Source of the DNA: Holosporales bacterium
GTDB lineage: Bacteria > Pseudomonadota > Alphaproteobacteria > RUG11792
DNA: 9,210 nt
Assembly: GCA_031267545.1 (NCBI GenBank)
Contig: JAIRYU010000075.1
Span: forward strand, 1-9,210
Direction of reading: 5' to 3'
The notes under the pieces: generated by a model
The model's database searches: none
What the model saw: only the letters and a program-made list of their open reading frames with translations
What the model was told of the DNA's origin: nothing
Shown here: one piece after another, positions 6,529 to 9,210 of the stretch
Numbering within the stretch: position 1 is the first letter of the stretch
Layout of the letters: each line of letters starts with the position of its first letter
Translations under genes and position numbers: made by a program

Positions 6529-7707
6529 ATGTCTAATCATTACGTAGTTTTAAGTAGAAAATACAGACCTAAAAATCTTAACGATCTCATTGGGCAGGAA
6601 GTTATGGCGCAGTTTATAAGAACTTGCCTCGATGAAAATAAAGTGCCGCACGCATTTCTGTTTCACGGTATCAGAGGGGTTGGGAAAACGACGACCGCAA
6701 GGATATTGGCAAGATGTTTAAGTTGTACGGGAACCGGCGACGATTCATCAATCCATAGATCGTCTCCATGCGGAATCTGCCGGTCCTGTCTTGCCATCGA
6801 CAGAGATAGCCATATGGACGTTATGGAATTTGACGCCGCTAGTCGCACCGGAGTTGACGACGTCAGAGAAATTATAGAGTCCACACAGTACGCGCCCGCG
6901 CTGGGAAAATTCAAAATTTTCATAATCGACGAAGTTCATATGCTTTCCAAGAGCGCATTCAACTCGTTACTAAAAACGTTGGAAGAACCACCGCTACACG
7001 TAAAGTTTATCTTTGCGACGACCGAGCTTAATAAGGTCCCTGAGACTGTGCTTTCTAGGTGTATGACATTTCAATTGAATCCGATTCCAACAGTTAAACT
7101 AGCGGGATACATACTTAACATCGCTAATAAGGAGGGATTTGTAATAGAAGAGGAAGCCGCCGATATAGTTGCTACGGAATCTGGCGGCTCTGTCAGGGAC
7201 GCCTTGTCGATTCTAGATCAGATAATGATGCTGTCATATCGCGACAAAAACATAACTTCCGATACCGTTATCAAAGTAATTGGCAGAGCTAGGAGGTGTG
7301 ATATCGAGGAAATTCTGGAGCTAATACTGGCTAGCAAAACTAGCGAAGCCGTACAACTTGCGGAACGCGTAATTGTCAATGGATGCGCGCCGTTCGCGCT
7401 ATACGGCGGTCTGCAATCCGCTTTGTATAGAAGAATCACGGAACGCGTTAAAAAAAAGGACGGCAAGCTTTCAACCTTACTGTACCTATGGCAGATTTTT
7501 CTGAAGCAAACTGAAAATATGAAGAGCGCAGAACACCCGGAGCACGTATTGATCGCGGCTATTATAATCCTGGCATACACAGCGTCTTTCCCAAATATCG
7601 AAAGCATGATGATCAAAAATACGCAGGCCAATCAAAACAAATCAGACAGCTTGATACAAAAAATACTAACCAAATTTCCGGGATCAGACGTTACGGAAGT
7701 AGAATAA
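6529..7707 (+). CDS. dnaX: DNA polymerase III clamp-loader subunit DnaX (short, gamma-like)
   Basis: A 392-residue AAA+ ATPase of the clamp loader, which opens the beta sliding clamp and sets it on primed DNA. It begins with YRPKNLNDLIGQE (12-24). Walker A is GIRGVGKTTTA at 47-57. The zinc module has C81, C84 and C87 in CGICRSC plus C63 or C66. Walker B is FIIDEVHML at 131-139. The SRC motif is at 176-178 and the sensor 2 arginine is R223 in GSVRDAL. Domain III runs to about 365. The protein ends there, so the tau-specific domains that bind the DnaB helicase and the polymerase alpha subunit are missing. It is shorter even than Escherichia coli gamma (431 residues; tau has 643). ATG 6529 has AGGAGA at 6519-6524. 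An A8 run at 7450-7457 lies in codons 308-310. It ends 12 bases from the encoded CCA end of convergent tRNA-Glu. Confidence 0.95.
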   Translation: MSNHYVVLSRKYRPKNLNDLIGQEVMAQFIRTCLDENKVPHAFLFHGIRGVGKTTTARILARCLSCTGTGDDSSIHRSSPCGICRSCLAIDRDSHMDVMEFDAASRTGVDDVREIIESTQYAPALGKFKIFIIDEVHMLSKSAFNSLLKTLEEPPLHVKFIFATTELNKVPETVLSRCMTFQLNPIPTVKLAGYILNIANKEGFVIEEEAADIVATESGGSVRDALSILDQIMMLSYRDKNITSDTVIKVIGRARRCDIEEILELILASKTSEAVQLAERVIVNGCAPFALYGGLQSALYRRITERVKKKDGKLSTLLYLWQIFLKQTENMKSAEHPEHVLIAAIIILAYTASFPNIESMMIKNTQANQNKSDSLIQKILTKFPGSDVTEVE

Positions 7708-7722
7708 CTGCAAAATTAATGG

Positions 7723-7795
7723 CGTCTCCTACGGGATTCGAACCCGTGTTGCCGCCGTGAAAGGGCGGCGTCCTAGGCCCCTAGACGAAGGAGAC
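7723..7795 (-). tRNA. tRNA-Glu (anticodon TTC)
   Basis: Read on the minus strand, the acceptor stem GTCTCCT (7795-7789) pairs with AGGAGAC (7730-7724) and the discriminator is G (7723). The anticodon stem CCGCC/GGCGG encloses the loop CTTTCAC with anticodon TTC. The T loop is TTCGAAT with stem ACGGG/CCCGT. The D-arm begins TCGTCTAGG, typical of bacterial tRNA-Glu. CCA is encoded at 7722-7720. The gene is monocistronic as far as can be seen and convergent with dnaX. Confidence 0.97.
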
Positions 7796-7805
7796 GACTC
7801 GGATC

Positions 7806-7834
7806 ATTGTAGTACAATTGTAGGCCAAACACAA
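7806..7834 (-). promoter_or_regulatory. Candidate tRNA-Glu promoter
   Basis: On the minus strand TACAAT at 7811-7806 lies about 11 bases before the tRNA 5' end. A weak TTGTGT (7834-7829) stands 17 bases upstream. A second TACAAT at 7822-7817, inside the 12-base string shared with the argS promoter, could be an alternative -10 box but has no good -35 partner. Confidence 0.4.
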
Positions 7835-7987
7835 TCAAGAATCTTTTTTCAGAGATTGGCGGAGGACAATTTACGAAGCGCGCTGATGCAAAGCGCCGTT
7901 AATCAAATGAATTTAAAATGGAAGTAATCAAGATATATGTAAATTCTGAATTGACAACTAACCCCGAACACTTTTTCCTAAGCTTAT

Positions 7988-8204
7988 TCAAAAGGAAATT
8001 GAGTAATATTTCTGATGTATAATTCCAGCAACAGGACAATCCCCCCAAGATAATGGACTCCTTAGCGTCATAAGCATTGAGCAAAAGCATGTGTAGTGAC
8101 TAATCTTGGGAGATCTACCTTCTTGTATTGTTATTTTTCTCAAGATGCGGTAGTATTTCTCTTTCAAATAATTCTTGGGATAATGGATATAATCTGTTTC
8201 GCAT
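7988..8204 (-). pseudogene. Remnant of an IS5-family-type transposase (N-terminal part, frameshifted)
   Basis: From ATG 8204 on the minus strand the frame reads MRNRLYPLSQELFEREILPH and ends at a stop at 8117-8115. A different frame overlapping its end (from about 8128) continues GRSPKISHYTCFCSMLMTL and SPLSWGDCPV to a stop at 7990-7988. Joined, the two match the typical start of short IS5-type transposases, in which '(K/R)GRPPKISxYxVFCxILYVLRTGxxWRDLP' follows an 'LSxxLFExEIxP' helix. A frameshift separates the two halves, key residues have drifted, and the DDE catalytic domain is absent downstream. This is therefore a dead fragment of roughly 70 codons out of an expected 250 or so. The family call is from recalled consensus, not from a search. 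Confidence 0.6.
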
Positions 8205-8258
8205 TGTTTCTGCCTCACCCAGTTTCTCGGGGCATTATGTATCTGCAATCCATTGCTC

Positions 8259-8278
8259 AATTGGTTTGTTAATACGCC
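8259..8278. repeat. Direct repeat, copy 1
   Basis: AATTGGTTTGTTAATACGCC matches the sequence at 8378-8397 at 17 of 20 positions in the same orientation, 119 bases away. It lies just upstream (in transposase orientation) of the IS5-type remnant and could be a decayed element end. No matching inverted end was found on the other side. Confidence 0.5.
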
Positions 8279-8377
8279 TTAACCAGGTGGTGTTCGCTTA
8301 CGCGTTAGTTTTGGATTCCTCATGTGTGCAATTACAACTGATCTATCCTTTCTGGCGAAAACACACCAAAAAGCAAT

Positions 8378-8397
8378 AATTTGTTTTTTGATACGCC
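8378..8397. repeat. Direct repeat, copy 2
   Basis: AATTTGTTTTTTGATACGCC is the second copy, 17 of 20 positions identical to the first. It directly precedes the candidate promoter of the exported protein at 8461. The two copies could mark nested or successive insertions, or be part of a small genomic repeat family. Confidence 0.5.
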
Positions 8398-8398
8398 A

Positions 8399-8428
8399 AT
8401 GACAATGCGCTGCGTTACAGTATACATT
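8399..8428 (+). promoter_or_regulatory. Candidate promoter of the exported protein gene
   Basis: ATGACA at 8399-8404 (five of six to the -35 consensus) is followed by the AT-rich TATACATTAT at 8421-8430. This offers TATACA (spacer 16) or TACATT (spacer 18) as the -10 box, each four of six. Transcription would begin near 8434, about 27 bases before the GTG start. Confidence 0.4.
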
Positions 8429-8460
8429 ATCGTGAGTTGTTTTTTTGAATGAAGTGATCA

Positions 8461-9210
8461 GTGAGAGCAAGGAGTGGAGTTGCGGTAGCGTTTGTGTCGC
8501 TTACCGGTTTGTTGGCCGGCTTTGGGGTTGGCAGCTGCGCGCAGGAGCGCGGCGTACATTGGGACAGGTCAGCTATCCCAAGCGGTACAGAATGCCCAAA
8601 AGGCGAAATCATGTCTCGAGGGATGAAGCGCGTAAGTAGTGGGTCGATTACGGCAAGATTTATGGCGGACGGGCGGTCGCAGTCTGAGAGCGCCGCGAAT
8701 GACAAGCCGGGGAATCCCGCGCCGCTAAAGAGAGAGCCCATACAGATAGACCCCAAGTTGGGACGTATCATCTATGTCGATATGAGATATCCGGTAATGA
8801 GAAAAGATCGCCTCACTATAGCCGAGACTAAGAGGTTCGCGCGGTTTGCGCTCGAAATCTTAAACAAGTACGAGCAAATAGTCGCGGCTAAAGAAGCTCT
8901 GGCGAAAGAGCCTGGGGGAGACTCTGAGTCGCGGGAAAAGTCGCGACCGCAACCGGATACGCGTGTCTCTGCGGAAGATGACGCGGCGGGCGCACGGGAT
9001 CTGGAGAGGCTAGAGAAGAAACGGGAAGCCCATGCGCACCGGAGAAAAAAGAAACATCCTCCGCTGGCGCAACCGCAAGCTGACATACTCAACGCGATCG
9101 CGGAGCTTCAGAGTGATGCGCCCGAGCGGCAACCTGAGGAGACCGGACAGAGTGAGCGCGGAGCGCTAGTAAGCATTGATGGCGCGGGCATGGCGGCGTT
9201 GATGGTAAGA
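8461..9210 (+). CDS. Uncharacterised exported protein, possible lipoprotein (3' end outside window)
   Basis: Frame 1 is open for 250 codons from GTG 8461 to the last base, with no stop. I do not recognise the family. Residues 1-27 form an export signal: two arginines (R2, R4), a hydrophobic core VAVAFVSLTGLLAGFGV, then VGSC with C26. This fits a lipobox, although SCA before Q28 would also suit signal peptidase I. The mature part is hydrophilic. Residues 100-145 (GRIIYVDMRYP, then a probable helix to LNKYEQIVAAKEAL) look folded. Residues 150-235 are a highly charged, probably disordered or coiled stretch with a basic patch HRRKKKHP at 193-200. GTG 8461 is the first start after an in-frame TGA at 8455-8457 and gives a well-formed signal; the ribosome binding site is weak (GAAG 8451-8454). 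It is clearly richer in G+C than the region before it. Coding status rests on the long open frame, the signal and the codon pattern. Confidence 0.75.
   Translation, partial: MRARSGVAVAFVSLTGLLAGFGVGSCAQERGVHWDRSAIPSGTECPKGEIMSRGMKRVSSGSITARFMADGRSQSESAANDKPGNPAPLKREPIQIDPKLGRIIYVDMRYPVMRKDRLTIAETKRFARFALEILNKYEQIVAAKEALAKEPGGDSESREKSRPQPDTRVSAEDDAAGARDLERLEKKREAHAHRRKKKHPPLAQPQADILNAIAELQSDAPERQPEETGQSERGALVSIDGAGMAALMVR

Larger units (their letters stand above)
7796..8460. other. AT-rich region without an intact gene
   Basis: About 665 bases between tRNA-Glu and the last gene hold no convincing intact reading frame. They contain the tRNA-Glu promoter, a decayed IS5-type transposase fragment on the minus strand (7988-8204), two 20-base direct repeats (8259-8278 and 8378-8397) and a promoter near the right end. 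The 60 bases 7921-7980 have 19 G or C, against 41 of 60 in 8941-9000 of the following gene. In 7835-7985 and 8280-8377 I see nothing recognisable. Confidence 0.7.

Noticed and set aside
8279..8470. 63-codon minus-strand open frame, considered as a second transposase piece
   Set aside because: No transposase motif could be matched with any confidence, and it overlaps the promoter of the last gene.
8427..9092. Two minus-strand open frames opposite the last gene
   Set aside because: The plus strand carries an unbroken 250-codon frame with a clear export signal and promoter; the minus frames are broken near 8771 and have Cys/Ser-rich shadow composition.
1..9210. CRISPR array, phage genes, toxin-antitoxin pair or other multi-gene novel system
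   Set aside because: No regularly spaced repeats, integrase, capsid or paired small genes were seen; the intact recognised genes are all housekeeping.

Overview
The window reads as chromosomal DNA of an alphaproteobacterium, probably a host-associated, Rickettsiales-like one. The reasons are the order lon-end / hup / tRNA-Val, the argS / SPOR-protein pair, an ArgS with the alphaproteobacterial 'ALWN/VLWNKGK'-type C-terminal region, very scattered small operons, and ruvA without ruvB beside it. The genus cannot be read from the sequence; this placement is inference.

Layout. 1-117 is the tail of a protein, most likely the Lon protease. 231-515 is an HU/IHF-type DNA-binding protein, followed 13 bases later by tRNA-Val(TAC) at 529-600. 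687-2857 is a two-gene unit: a DsbD/ScsB-type membrane thiol reductase overlapping lspA (lipoprotein signal peptidase) by ATGA. 2922-3500 is ruvA (Holliday-junction binding), probably read with lspA. Convergent to it, on the minus strand, lie argS (4584-6332) and a SPOR-domain membrane protein (3522-4574), transcribed argS first. From a divergent promoter region (6333-6528) dnaX (6529-7707) runs on the plus strand and meets tRNA-Glu(TTC) (minus, 7723-7795).

7796-8460 is an AT-rich stretch with no intact gene. It holds the tRNA-Glu promoter, a frameshifted remnant of an IS5-type transposase and a pair of 20-base direct repeats. It ends in a plausible promoter for the last gene. That gene (8461 to beyond the window end) is a G+C-rich open frame of at least 250 codons with a clear export signal and possible lipobox; I do not recognise its family.

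Functionally the genes are housekeeping: protein quality control and nucleoid structure, envelope thiol chemistry and lipoprotein maturation, recombination, tRNA charging, cell-envelope/septal peptidoglycan binding, and the replicative clamp loader. I see no defence system, CRISPR array, phage or multi-gene novel system. The points most worth a second look are the uncharacterised exported protein beside the decayed insertion sequence, the HU protein with Met in place of its DNA-wedging proline, and the short DnaX with an internal A8 run.
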